In this document: positions 36,087-44,302 of the stretch, in pieces
How positions within the stretch are numbered: the stretch's first letter is position 1
Layout: every line of letters starts with the position of its first letter
Origin: Lentzea sp. NEAU-D7
GTDB lineage: Bacteria > Actinomycetota > Actinomycetes > Mycobacteriales > Pseudonocardiaceae
Length of the DNA: 64,000 nt
Assembly (NCBI RefSeq): GCF_026242055.1
Contig: NZ_JAPJDL010000009.1
Location: 190,362 to 254,361 of the forward strand
Direction: 5' to 3'
Position numbers and translations under genes: made by a program
The notes under the pieces: model-generated
What the model saw: the letters and a program-made list of their open reading frames with translations, nothing else
The model's database searches: none
What the model was told of the DNA's origin: nothing

Positions 36087-37301
36087 ATGGCGCAGGACAT
36101 CGTCCCCATCGAGCTGGGGCTGACGCAGGGTGACGTGGTCACCCTGTGGGCACCCCGCTGGCGCGAGAAGGGCGAGGAGTGGGAGGCGTTCCTCGGCGAC
36201 GAGGAGGACCTGTTCGTCTTCCCCGACGCCGCGCACCTCGCCGCGTTCGTGCGCACCGCCGAGGAGCACGACCTGACCGATCACCCCGCGTGGCCGGTCG
36301 TGCCGTCGCTGGGCGTCGCGGACCTCTCGCCGGACGACAACCACCAGTTCGACCTCGTCGGCGTGCCGGAGCTCGTCGCGGAGGACCCGGACACCTGGAC
36401 GATCGGTGAGCTCGCCGACGTCATCGCGATCGTGCGCGCCCTCGCGGACGTCTGCGACCTGGAGAAGGTCCACGAGGTGCTCGACAGCGCCGAGGGCTTC
36501 TCGCTGCTGCCGCAGGGCACGCTGCCGTTCAGCGGCCGTGACGGCGGCAAGCTGTGGGGCGAGCTGTCCGAGGTCGTCTCCGAGAAGTGGGACGAGGTCC
36601 TCGACGCGATCGACAGCGTGGTGAACACGCCGGAGGTCCCCGAGAAGGAGCTCGCGGTCGCCCAGGAGGAGCTCGCCGCGCTGGAGGCCGCCACGGCCGC
36701 TGCCGCCGTCGACTCCCCCGGCGAGTCCGAGGACGAGGACAAGGCCGAGCCCACGGGCTTCTGGGCCGAGGTCGGCGTCGACCCCATCAAGATCATCACG
36801 TCGGCGGGCGAGTTCTACACGCTGCGCTGCTACCTCGGCGACGACCCGGTGTTCCTGGGCCGCCGCGGCAAGATCGAGGTCTTCAGCTCGCCGCGCGGCC
36901 TGAGCCGCTTCGTCGCCGAGAACGACGAGCACGACCTGGCCGAGGTCGAGACCTGGAACGACATCAAGGTCAAGGCCACCGCGGGCGAGCTCGACGTCGA
37001 GGTGGACGACGACAACGTCTACGTGCTGACCGGCATCGCCGAGGACATGGAGGAGGGCCCCGACGCCCTCGACCCGCAGCAGCTCGACCTCGCCGTCGAA
37101 CTGTTCGAGGACGCGGCCGAGTGGGCCGACGACGAGTCGGTGAAGGACGCGCTCGCCTCGTCCGAGTCGCTGGGCTGGCTCGTGTCGTTCGTCGTGTCGC
37201 CGGACCCGACGCGTCTCGCGCCGTCCGCGCCGTACGACGCCGAGGTGGCCGCGTTCCGCACGCTGCAGGCCTCGTTCGAGGACCGGCTCAACACCAACTG
37301 A
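36087..37301 (+). CDS. Acidic protein with a duplicated domain (Rv3311-like by context)
   Basis: The 404-residue protein is strongly acidic (many Glu/Asp) and unrecognised by mechanism. The same module appears twice, at about residues 10-130 and 230-350. Compare LFVFPDAAHLAAFVRTAEEHDL with IEVFSSPRGLSRFVAENDEHDL, and each is followed by a strand plus an acidic helix. An Ala/Glu-rich helix (ELAVAQEELAALEAA) links them. Some databases call homologues primosomal proteins without support. Position and strand fit M. tuberculosis Rv3311 (recalled). A typical hairpin terminator follows. Confidence 0.8.
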   Translation: MAQDIVPIELGLTQGDVVTLWAPRWREKGEEWEAFLGDEEDLFVFPDAAHLAAFVRTAEEHDLTDHPAWPVVPSLGVADLSPDDNHQFDLVGVPELVAEDPDTWTIGELADVIAIVRALADVCDLEKVHEVLDSAEGFSLLPQGTLPFSGRDGGKLWGELSEVVSEKWDEVLDAIDSVVNTPEVPEKELAVAQEELAALEAATAAAAVDSPGESEDEDKAEPTGFWAEVGVDPIKIITSAGEFYTLRCYLGDDPVFLGRRGKIEVFSSPRGLSRFVAENDEHDLAEVETWNDIKVKATAGELDVEVDDDNVYVLTGIAEDMEEGPDALDPQQLDLAVELFEDAAEWADDESVKDALASSESLGWLVSFVVSPDPTRLAPSAPYDAEVAAFRTLQASFEDRLNTN

Positions 37302-37314
37302 GTCCGCTGACGCG

Positions 37315-37347
37315 AAAGAGGGCCATCCGCTCGGGTGGCCCTCTTTT
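37315..37347 (+). terminator. Rho-independent terminator
   Basis: AAAGAGGGCCA (37315-37325) pairs with TGGCCCTCTTT, followed by TTTT, 13 bases after the stop of the acidic-protein gene. The A-run on its left side makes it act also for the convergent gene ending at 37357. Confidence 0.9.
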
Positions 37348-37356
37348 CGTTGTCGC

Positions 37357-37686
37357 CTAACGGACCCGGTAGCTCACAGCGGGAAACGGGTAGTTGCCCC
37401 AGTGCAGGCTGCCGAGGACGTAGTAGAGGTCGCCGGACTCGCCGGGGCGACCCTTCTGGCAGTCCGCGTTGAAGAAGACCTCGATCTCGGAGTTCGAGAT
37501 GTTGGTCGCGGACCTCTGGGGCGCGATGTTCACGCACTCCCGGTTCGCGAGGTCGACCGCGGACTTGGTGCCGGTCAGGCCGGTTCCGGTGTAGAAGGCG
37601 GCGTGCTCGCCAGAGGCGTTGGCGGGCAGGACGAAGGCCATCGAGGCGAGGACGGCGAGTCCTCCGGAGATCACTGCAGGGCGCAT
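37357..37686 (-). CDS. Small secreted protein, two-cysteine beta-rich
   Basis: The 109-residue protein has a signal peptide (hydrophobic ISGGLAVLASMAFVLPANA, cleaved near ANA-S). The mature part of about 80 residues is beta-rich with two Cys (NRECVNI and NADCQKG) that could form a disulphide, and ends in aromatic-rich WGNYPFPAVSYRVR. It resembles the beta/gamma-crystallin-like peptidase inhibitor I36 group; this is tentative. The ATG at 37686 with GGGAAGG upstream is preferred over the longer frame, which overlaps the divergent GntR start. Confidence 0.7.
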   Translation of the reverse strand: MRPAVISGGLAVLASMAFVLPANASGEHAAFYTGTGLTGTKSAVDLANRECVNIAPQRSATNISNSEIEVFFNADCQKGRPGESGDLYYVLGSLHWGNYPFPAVSYRVR

Positions 37687-37756
37687 GCCACCACCTTCCC
37701 AGCGGCAGCTGTCGACCAGCTGTCGTCCAGGACCGGAACAACATCCGGTTGCGCCG

Positions 37757-37771
37757 CCTGTATGATACAGG
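37757..37771. promoter_or_regulatory. GntR operator overlapping a leaderless promoter
   Basis: CCTGTATGATACAGG is a perfect 15-bp palindrome that contains a -10-like TATGAT (37761-37766). The ATG of the gntR gene is at 37775, eight bases after that hexamer, so transcription would start at about the initiation codon. A repressor bound here would block its own promoter. Confidence 0.65.
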
Positions 37772-37774
37772 TTT

Positions 37775-38518
37775 ATGACAGGTTCTCGGTCGCAGCGCCT
37801 CGCCGCCGAACTGCGCGAGCGCATCACGCTCGGCGACTACGGCCCGGCGGGGTCGATCGAGAGCGAGGCCGAGCTGGGCCGCCGCTACGAGGTGAGCCGC
37901 GTGACCGTGCGCCGTGCCCTGGAGCAGCTGCGCGACGAAGGCCTGCTCGCGTCGCGGAAAGGCGCGGGCTGGTACGTGGTGTCGTTCGCACAGCCCTTGG
38001 CGCTCGGCACGTTCCAGCACGCGCATTCGGCCGTCGCCGAAGCCGGCGTCTCCCTGGTGCGGACCGTTCTGGAGTACGGCTACCGCGAGGCTCCGGCCGG
38101 TGTCGCCTCGACGCTGGGCTCCGGCGAGATGCTGCGCGTGCGTTCATTGCGCCGCACCGGGGACACGCCGCTGGACGTCGTGACGGAGTGGGTGCCCCTG
38201 GCGCTGGCCGCACCGGTCAGCCGCGCCGACGCGGAGTCGCCCGGCACGTGGGAGACGTTGCGCCGCAACGGGAACCAGATCGCCGTCGTCCGGCAGAGCA
38301 TCGCCGCCGTCGCCGCGGGTGACCTCGGTCCCCTGCTCGGCGTCACGGCCACCACGCCGGTGTTGCTGGTGCGGCGCGTCGCCCTGGACGCCGCGGAGCA
38401 CCCGATCGCCCTGTCCGAGCACCACTACCTGGGCCACCGGTTCCAGCTGGAGGTCGAGTTCCGCGGCTGGCCCGGCGCGGAACCTCCCGGCGTCGCCGCG
38501 ATTCCCCCGGAGGACTGA
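37775..38518 (+). CDS. GntR-family (HutC/UTRA) regulator
   Basis: The 247-residue repressor has an N-terminal winged helix (RLAAELRERITLGDYGP, LGRRYEVSRVTVRRALEQLRDEGLL). A UTRA ligand domain follows (about 75-235), with conserved LRRTGDTPLDVVTEWVP and the C-terminal ISLSEHHYLGHRF-like region. UTRA members sense sugars, amino acids or their phosphates. It is followed 2 bases later by a nucleotide-sugar dehydratase gene, its probable target. Confidence 0.92.
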   Translation: MTGSRSQRLAAELRERITLGDYGPAGSIESEAELGRRYEVSRVTVRRALEQLRDEGLLASRKGAGWYVVSFAQPLALGTFQHAHSAVAEAGVSLVRTVLEYGYREAPAGVASTLGSGEMLRVRSLRRTGDTPLDVVTEWVPLALAAPVSRADAESPGTWETLRRNGNQIAVVRQSIAAVAAGDLGPLLGVTATTPVLLVRRVALDAAEHPIALSEHHYLGHRFQLEVEFRGWPGAEPPGVAAIPPED

Positions 38519-38520
38519 CC

Positions 38521-39507
38521 ATGCGCGTGCTCGTCACCGGTGCTGCCGGGTTCATCGGCTCGCACTTCACCCGCTACTGGCTGCGCGAACACCCCGCGGA
38601 CGAGGTGATCGCCCTCGACGCGCTGACCTACCGCGGCATCCGCGCGAACCTGCCCGCCGACGTGCCGTTCGTGCACGCGGACATCGCTTCCGCCGACGTC
38701 GAGGGCATCGACGTCGTGGTGAACTTCGCGGCCGAATCGCACAACAGCCTCGCGGTGCTGGATCCGGGCCGGTTCTTCCGCACGAACGTCCTGAGCACGC
38801 AGGCGTTGCTGGAGTCCTGCCGCCGCGCGGGCGTTCAGCGTTTCCACCACGTGTCGACGTGCGAGGTCTACGGCGACCTCGCCCTGGACGCCACCGAGGC
38901 GTTCCACGAGGAGTCGCCGTACCGGCCGCGCACGCCCTACAACGCGTCGAAGGCCGGCGCGGACCACGCCGTGCGCTCGTACTTCGAGACGTTCGACCTG
39001 CCGGTGACGATCACCAACTGCGCCAACAACTACGGCCCGAACCAGTTCCCCGAGACGGTGCTGCCGCTGTTCACGACCCGCGCCCTCACCGGGGAGCGGC
39101 TGCCGGTCTACGCGTCGAGCGGCAACCGCCGCGAGTGGATCCACGTGCTGGACCACTGCCGTGCGATCGACGCGGTGCTGCGGGACGGCGTCGTCGGCCG
39201 GACCTACCACGTGGGCACCGGCGTCGAGGCCAGCGTCGACCAGATCGCCGACCTCGTGCTGGACGAGCTCGGGCTGCCGCCGTCGCGCAAGCAGGTCGTC
39301 GCCGACCGGCCCGGCCACGACCGGCGCTACCTGCTGGACTCCTCGCGGATCGGCCGCGAGCTCGGATGGCGCCCGGAGATCGGCTTCGAGGCCGGTGTCC
39401 GGGACACCATCCGCTGGTACGCGGCCAACCGCGCGTGGTGGGAGCCGCTGCTGGAGCTCAGCGCGATCGACGAGAGCGCCTGGGCCCAGCGGTCGCTCAC
39501 GCGGTGA
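38521..39507 (+). CDS. RmlB-like NAD-dependent sugar-nucleotide dehydratase
   Basis: The 328-residue extended SDR protein has the Rossmann motif [10 protein letters not shown] and the catalytic pair Tyr140-x3-Lys144 (YNASK). Specificity segments include [13 protein letters not shown] and [14 protein letters not shown], typical of dTDP-glucose 4,6-dehydratases. The 4,6-dehydratase signature T-D-E reads T113-C114-E115 here, so the acidic residue that protonates the leaving hydroxyl is a Cys. It may be a dehydratase with changed chemistry or an epimerase/decarboxylase. It follows gntR by 2 bases and converges with add, overlapping it by 11 bases. Confidence 0.88.
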   Translation: MRVLVTGAAGFIGSHFTRYWLREHPADEVIALDALTYRGIRANLPADVPFVHADIASADVEGIDVVVNFAAESHNSLAVLDPGRFFRTNVLSTQALLESCRRAGVQRFHHVSTCEVYGDLALDATEAFHEESPYRPRTPYNASKAGADHAVRSYFETFDLPVTITNCANNYGPNQFPETVLPLFTTRALTGERLPVYASSGNRREWIHVLDHCRAIDAVLRDGVVGRTYHVGTGVEASVDQIADLVLDELGLPPSRKQVVADRPGHDRRYLLDSSRIGRELGWRPEIGFEAGVRDTIRWYAANRAWWEPLLELSAIDESAWAQRSLTR

Positions 39508-40585
39508 GCGAGGCGTACCCCGGCTTGATCAGCTCGTTGATGATCGACAGCCGCTCGTCGAAGCCGATGAACGCCGACTTCATGGCGTTGATCGTGAACC
39601 ACTGCAGGTCCGTCCAGCCGTAGCCGAACGTCTCGGCCAGCGCGGCGAACTCGCTGGAGAGCGAGCAGTCGCTCATCAGGCGGTTGTCGGTGTTGACCGT
39701 GACGCGGAACCGCAGCTTCGCGAGCAGGCCGATCGGGTGCTCGGCGAGCGTCGGCGCGGCGCCGGTCTGCAGGTTTGAGGTCGGGCACATCTCGAGCGGG
39801 ATGCGGCGGTCGCGCACGTAGGCGGCCAGCCGGCCCAGCTGCACCGTGCCATCGCCGGAGACCTTGATGTCGTCGACGATCCGCACGCCGTGGCCGAGCC
39901 GTTCGGCGCCGCAGTGCTGGATCGCCTCCCAGATGGACGGCAGGCCGAACGCCTCACCGGCGTGGATGGTGAAGTGCGCGTTCTGCTGGCGCAGGTACTC
40001 GAACGTGTCGAGGCCCCTGGTGGGAGGGAACCCGGCCTCGGGGCCCGCGATGTCGAAGCCGACGACGCCGAGGTCGCGGTAGCGGACGGCGAGCTCGGCG
40101 ATGCGCAGCCAGCCCTCGTTCTGGCGCATCGCGCACAGCAGGGTGCCGACGCGGATCTTGCGGCCGGTCTCGGCGACGCGGGCGGTGCCCAGGCGGAAGC
40201 CCTCCTGGACGGCCTCGACGACCTGCTCCAGCGAGAGGCCCTTCTCGGTGTTCAGCTCCGGGGCGTACCGGATCTCGGCGTAGACGACGCCGTCGGCCGC
40301 CAGGTCCTCCACGGCCTCGGCGGCGACGCGGACGAGAGAGGCCTCGTCCTGCATCACACCGCACGTGTGGGCGAAACCTTCGAGGTAGCGCACGAGGGAG
40401 CCGGAGTTGGCGTTGTCGCGGAACCAGCCGCCGAGGACGCCCGCGTCGGTGGTGGGCAGGCCCTGGTAGCCGGAGGCATCGGCGAGTTCGATCACCGTCT
40501 GCGGGCGGAGGCCACCGTCGAGGTGGTCGTGCAGCAGCACCTTCGGCGCGCTGCGGATGGTCTCCAAGGTAAGCGGCGTGGACAT
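39497..40585 (-). CDS. add: Adenosine deaminase
   Basis: The 362-residue zinc enzyme converts (deoxy)adenosine to (deoxy)inosine, which PNP can then split. Metal and catalytic residues are visible: H-x-H in [18 protein letters not shown] with the catalytic Glu, LGHGVRI, and [13 protein letters not shown] for the metal-binding Asp. Length matches the family. It starts with ATG. Its 3' end overlaps the convergent dehydratase gene. A 334-base noncoding gap lies upstream. Confidence 0.95.
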   Translation of the reverse strand: MSTPLTLETIRSAPKVLLHDHLDGGLRPQTVIELADASGYQGLPTTDAGVLGGWFRDNANSGSLVRYLEGFAHTCGVMQDEASLVRVAAEAVEDLAADGVVYAEIRYAPELNTEKGLSLEQVVEAVQEGFRLGTARVAETGRKIRVGTLLCAMRQNEGWLRIAELAVRYRDLGVVGFDIAGPEAGFPPTRGLDTFEYLRQQNAHFTIHAGEAFGLPSIWEAIQHCGAERLGHGVRIVDDIKVSGDGTVQLGRLAAYVRDRRIPLEMCPTSNLQTGAAPTLAEHPIGLLAKLRFRVTVNTDNRLMSDCSLSSEFAALAETFGYGWTDLQWFTINAMKSAFIGFDERLSIINELIKPGYASLTA

Positions 40586-40919
40586 TGCTACACGTTACTC
40601 CAGGCGACACGCCGCCTCGGCGTTCGCCAGATGATCTTGCTACCGATATGATCGTTTGTCGGTACAACGTCGTTGCAGATCCGTGATCAGCAACTTTCTG
40701 CAACCACTGTGAGGCTTGAGTCACCCCAAGGTAGGAACATCAACGGACGTTACTGCCTGCTTCCGGGCGGTAACTTGGCGTTGAGAGTAGTCGGGTAGCC
40801 TGATCGGGTTAGTTGCCGATCCGTACCCGGCCGTTTTCTGGCGGGGGTGGTACAGCGACGTCCCGTGACGCGGATAGGCTCCCGTGGTCTCCCCCTCCCC
40901 TGGACGAAGGCACTCAGCC
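40586..40919. other. Intergenic region between add and the coiled-coil gene
   Basis: No gene is seen here. It is notably AT-richer than its surroundings. It contains an 8-bp inverted repeat GTTGCAGA (40672-40679) ... TCTGCAAC (40697-40704), a candidate operator between divergent promoters. A GATAGGCT -10-like element at about 40873 is 47 bases before the coiled-coil start, and GAAGG at 40906-40910 is its ribosome site. Confidence 0.5.
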
Positions 40920-42389
40920 GTGACAGAGAACAACAACTCCACGATGTCCTTCGATCGGATGCGCAACATGCTCACGCGCGCCGCGGAGATCCGTGAGAGC
41001 GAGCAGCAGCAGATCTTCGACGCGCTGGACGAGATCCACGCCCGGATGTCGCCTCTGGAGTCGCTGGGTTCGGTTCGCAAGCGCCTGTCGGAGCTGCCGG
41101 ACCGCACCGAGGTCAGCGTTCTCGCTGAGCGCCTGGACGAGGCCCTCGCCAAGCTGGAGGCCCAGGACAACGCCGTCGCCGACATCGGTCGCGCGGTCGA
41201 CGCCCTGGTGGACAAGCTCGCCAAGCCCTTCGCCCAGCTGGACGGCCGCCTCGACGGCGTCGCCGGTCGCTTCGAGGGCGTCGCAGGCCGCATGGACGGC
41301 CTGGAGGACAAGCTCTCCAGCATCCACAAGCGCATCGACGACCTCGACGGCCACCTGGACAAGCAGGACGGCAAGGTCGACGCGATCCCGGCCGCCGTCA
41401 CCACCCCGCTGCGCGAGCGCGTCGAGGCCCTCGAAGCCGCGCTGCGCGGCCGTCTCGACGAGGTGGACGAGGGCGTGCACGAGCACCTCGACGGCACCCG
41501 CGAGGCCCTGCAGAAGATCCTGGCCGAGTCGTTCTCGAGCGTGCACGGCCGCGCCGACGAGCAGCGCGACGCCCTCGCCGCCGCCCGCACCGAGCTGGCC
41601 ACCGCGATCGCCGAGAGCCGCGGGGAGCTGGCCGGAGCGATCGCAGACAGCCGCGACAAGCTGACGTCCACCGTCACCGGCAACCACGACAAGCTGGCCG
41701 CGTCGCTGGCCGAGACCCGCACCGAGCTGTCCGGCGCCGTGGCGGAGACCCGCGGCGAACTGGCCGGCGTCGTGGCGGAGACCCGCGACTCCCTCGCCGG
41801 AACGCTGGCCGAGACCCGCGACGCGCTCGCCGGCTCGCTCGCCGAGACCCGCACCGAGCTCGCCACGGCCGTCGCAGACACCCGCGAGGTCGTGGGCGGC
41901 AAGCTCGACGAGGCCCGCACCGCCCTGTACGCGGCGATCGAGCAGTCCCGCGACCAGGTCGACTCGGCGGACCGCCTGGAGGCCCTCGCCGGCCGCCTGG
42001 AGCAGGTCACCTCGAAGCTCGACACGATGACGGACCGCCTCGACAAGGTCGAGGACGGCTTCGCCGCCCGCATCTCCGAGCTCGGCGGCTCCGTCGACGC
42101 GAGCCTGTCCAAGGTCGCCGAGACCGTCGGCGCCCGCCCGGACACCGACTCGCTGCAGTCCCTGGTCCGCAAGTCGAACCAGGAGTCGGAACTGCGCATC
42201 GGCGGCCAGCTGGACGAGGCCATGGCCACCTTCGCCGAGCTCATCCTCGGCGGCGGCTCGCCCACCCCGCCCCCGCCGCCCACCGCCCTGCCGCGCCCGC
42301 AGCGCCGCACCCGCAAGAACGGCGGCCCCAAGCCGGCGAACGGCGGCAAGGACATGGACGACGACGACCTGGCCGCCGAAGGCGCCTGA
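40920..42389 (+). CDS. Long coiled-coil repeat protein
   Basis: The 489-residue cytoplasmic protein of unknown function is almost wholly helical. From about residue 250 to 335 it has consecutive 11-residue repeats of the form A-E-T-R-x-E-L-A-G-x-V (a hendecad coiled coil). The flanking parts have looser heptads (LDGRLDGVAGRFEGVAGRMDGLEDKL). The C terminus has a Pro run, a basic RPQRRTRKNGG segment and acidic DMDDDD. There is no signal or membrane segment. It could be a scaffold, cytoskeletal or polarity protein. The GTG at 40920 has GAAGG nine bases upstream. Confidence 0.82.
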   Translation: MTENNNSTMSFDRMRNMLTRAAEIRESEQQQIFDALDEIHARMSPLESLGSVRKRLSELPDRTEVSVLAERLDEALAKLEAQDNAVADIGRAVDALVDKLAKPFAQLDGRLDGVAGRFEGVAGRMDGLEDKLSSIHKRIDDLDGHLDKQDGKVDAIPAAVTTPLRERVEALEAALRGRLDEVDEGVHEHLDGTREALQKILAESFSSVHGRADEQRDALAAARTELATAIAESRGELAGAIADSRDKLTSTVTGNHDKLAASLAETRTELSGAVAETRGELAGVVAETRDSLAGTLAETRDALAGSLAETRTELATAVADTREVVGGKLDEARTALYAAIEQSRDQVDSADRLEALAGRLEQVTSKLDTMTDRLDKVEDGFAARISELGGSVDASLSKVAETVGARPDTDSLQSLVRKSNQESELRIGGQLDEAMATFAELILGGGSPTPPPPPTALPRPQRRTRKNGGPKPANGGKDMDDDDLAAEGA

Positions 42390-42404
42390 TCGTCCGACCA
42401 CTGC

Positions 42405-42440
42405 GAACGGCCCCGGAGCAACGTCGCTCCGGGGCCGTTC
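42405..42440 (+). terminator. Strong hairpin terminator after the coiled-coil gene
   Basis: GAACGGCCCCGGAGC (42405-42419) pairs perfectly over 15 bp with GCTCCGGGGCCGTTC (42426-42440) around a 6-base loop, 15 bases after the stop codon. It is GC-rich without a long T-run, the usual actinomycete type. Confidence 0.85.
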
Positions 42441-42847
42441 CGCGTTCTCGGCCAGCTCGTCGCGTGGTGAGCAGCGCGCGGATCGCGCTGTCCGACGGGA
42501 CCGGCGGCTGTGGGACGAGCCCGACCGGCGGTTCCACACCCGGCGGAGCACCTCATCCCGAGCGTTGGCCCGCGATGCCGCGCCGCCGAACTCGGGCACG
42601 CCGGTCCCTGGACTGGCGGCCCTGGCCTACTGGGGCGGGCGGCCAGAGCACCTTCGGCCGCCCGTGGCAACGCACGCTGTGCGTCTGGGGAGACGACCTG
42701 GCCCGTGACCTCGTGCCCGACTTGCGGCTCCCGATCAAGCGCCGCGGCGTTGAACCGACCACCGGCGGCAGACGTGACCATGAGGAGAGCGCTCACACGA
42801 CCGTCGTTATGCTCGCCGGATCTGGGGGCGTCCAGGAGGGATGGTCC
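42441..42847. other. Intergenic region before the second kinase, possible decayed gene
   Basis: Frames are open but none has a good start and ribosome site together with family similarity. One plus-strand frame near 42500-42640 reads LWDEPDRRFHT, faintly like the start of HD phosphohydrolases, then loses similarity. It may be a remnant. The last 14 bases before 42848 carry the AGGAGGG ribosome site for the kinase. Confidence 0.35.
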
Positions 42848-44302
42848 GTGCAGCAACAGCGACTCGTCGCCAACCGCTACGCACTGCTCGCCGAGCTCGG
42901 CAGAGGTGCGATGGGTGTCGTCTGGCGTGCTCAGGACCAGGTGCTCGGCCGCGCGGTCGCGCTCAAGGAGCTGCACCCGCCGCAGGGCATCGCCGCCGAG
43001 GAGCGCAACGTGCTCGAGGAGCGCATGCTCCGCGAGGCGCGCACGGCGGGCCGGCTGAACCATCCCGCGGTGGTCACGGTCTACGACATCGTCCGCGAGA
43101 ACGACCGCACCTACCTCGCGATGGAGCTCGTCGACGCGCTCGACCTCGCGAGCATCGTGCAGAAGCACGGGCCGCGCGACTCGACCTGGATGGCGGGCGT
43201 CGCGTTGCAGGTGCTCGGTGCGCTGGAGGCCGCGCACTCGGCGGGCATCGTGCACCGGGACGTCAAGCCCAGCAACATCATGGTGCGCCCGGACGGGGCC
43301 GTGAAGCTCACGGACTTCGGCATCGCGCAGGCGATGGACGACCCGCGACTCACGCACAACGGCGGCATCGTCGGCTCGCCCGCGTACATGTCGCCGGACC
43401 GGCTGAGCGGGTGGGAGGCCTCGCCCGCGTCGGACCTGTGGGCGCTCGGCGTCACGATGGCGCACGCGGTCGAAGGTGTCAGCCCGTTCGAGCGGACGTC
43501 CACCGCGTCCACGTTGCACGCGGTCATGAACGAGCCGCCGGTGCTGCGGCGGGCCTCGCCCGCGCTGGCCGACGTGATCCGCGGGTTCCTCACGGTCGAC
43601 CCGCACCGGCGCCTGACCGCACCGCAGGCTCGGCACATGCTGACGGCGATCGTGCAGGGCGGCCCGGCGGTTCGGTTGCCGCGGAACAAGAAGGGCACCG
43701 CGGTCAAGGTCGCCGCCGTGGTGGTGGGCGTCGCGGTGCTCGCGGGTGCCGCGTTCGCGGGCTACCAGGTGTTCAAGCCCGAGGCCTCCCAGAACAACGC
43801 CGGCCAGAACACCGGCACCACGCAGCCGCAGGAGAACTCCACCGAGTGGACCGAGGCCGCCTCGTTGCCGGTCGGGGCGCCGCTGCCGTCACGGCGCATC
43901 GCCACCTTCGGGCGCGGTGGCGACGTGCCCGAGTGGAACCTCTCCGGCACGCAGTGCGCCAAGGACTTCCTGACGCAGGGGTCGCCGGTGCGGACGAACG
44001 TGCCGTGCGACGGACCGCACGGAATTCAGCTCTTCTCGGCCGCGACACCGCTGTGGGACAAGCCGAAGGACGTCGCCTACCCCGGCACGAAGTGGCTCGC
44101 CGACTTCACCAAGAACTACTGCACCGAGCAGTTCAAGGCCATCGAGCCGAACATCAAGGAGCCCATCGGCTTCACCGGGCTCGTCCCCACCCAGAAGGAG
44201 TGGGAGGCGTACAAGGACGCCACCACGCCGGGCCGCCAGGAGGTCCTGTGCGTGCTGTGGAAGCAGGACAGGTCGCCCCTGGCGGGCTCGCTCGTCGGCT
44301 AG
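42848..44302 (+). CDS. Transmembrane serine/threonine protein kinase (PknB family)
   Basis: The 484-residue kinase has GRGAMG, Lys40, catalytic H136-R137-D138 in HRDVKPSN, DFGIAQA and GSPAYMSPDRL at residues about 7-265. One transmembrane helix lies at about 281-305, followed by a Thr/Gln/Asn-rich linker. The extracytoplasmic domain of about 150 residues is of septum-formation/DUF4190-like character, with Cys in GTQCAKDF, NVPCDG, NYCTEQ and VLCVLW. The GTG at 42848 has AGGAGGG seven bases upstream, which argues against the longer open frame from 42464. It overlaps deoA convergently. Confidence 0.92.
   Translation: MQQQRLVANRYALLAELGRGAMGVVWRAQDQVLGRAVALKELHPPQGIAAEERNVLEERMLREARTAGRLNHPAVVTVYDIVRENDRTYLAMELVDALDLASIVQKHGPRDSTWMAGVALQVLGALEAAHSAGIVHRDVKPSNIMVRPDGAVKLTDFGIAQAMDDPRLTHNGGIVGSPAYMSPDRLSGWEASPASDLWALGVTMAHAVEGVSPFERTSTASTLHAVMNEPPVLRRASPALADVIRGFLTVDPHRRLTAPQARHMLTAIVQGGPAVRLPRNKKGTAVKVAAVVVGVAVLAGAAFAGYQVFKPEASQNNAGQNTGTTQPQENSTEWTEAASLPVGAPLPSRRIATFGRGGDVPEWNLSGTQCAKDFLTQGSPVRTNVPCDGPHGIQLFSAATPLWDKPKDVAYPGTKWLADFTKNYCTEQFKAIEPNIKEPIGFTGLVPTQKEWEAYKDATTPGRQEVLCVLWKQDRSPLAGSLVG

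Noticed and set aside
42464-42847. N-terminal extension of the second kinase
   Set aside because: GTG at 42848 has a strong ribosome site and the kinase fold begins eight residues later; the extension has no similarity and follows a terminator.
40721-43636. Antisense open frame of about 970 codons opposite the coiled-coil and kinase genes
   Set aside because: Ser/Arg-rich low-complexity translation mirroring the coding repeats; no start signal or family similarity.
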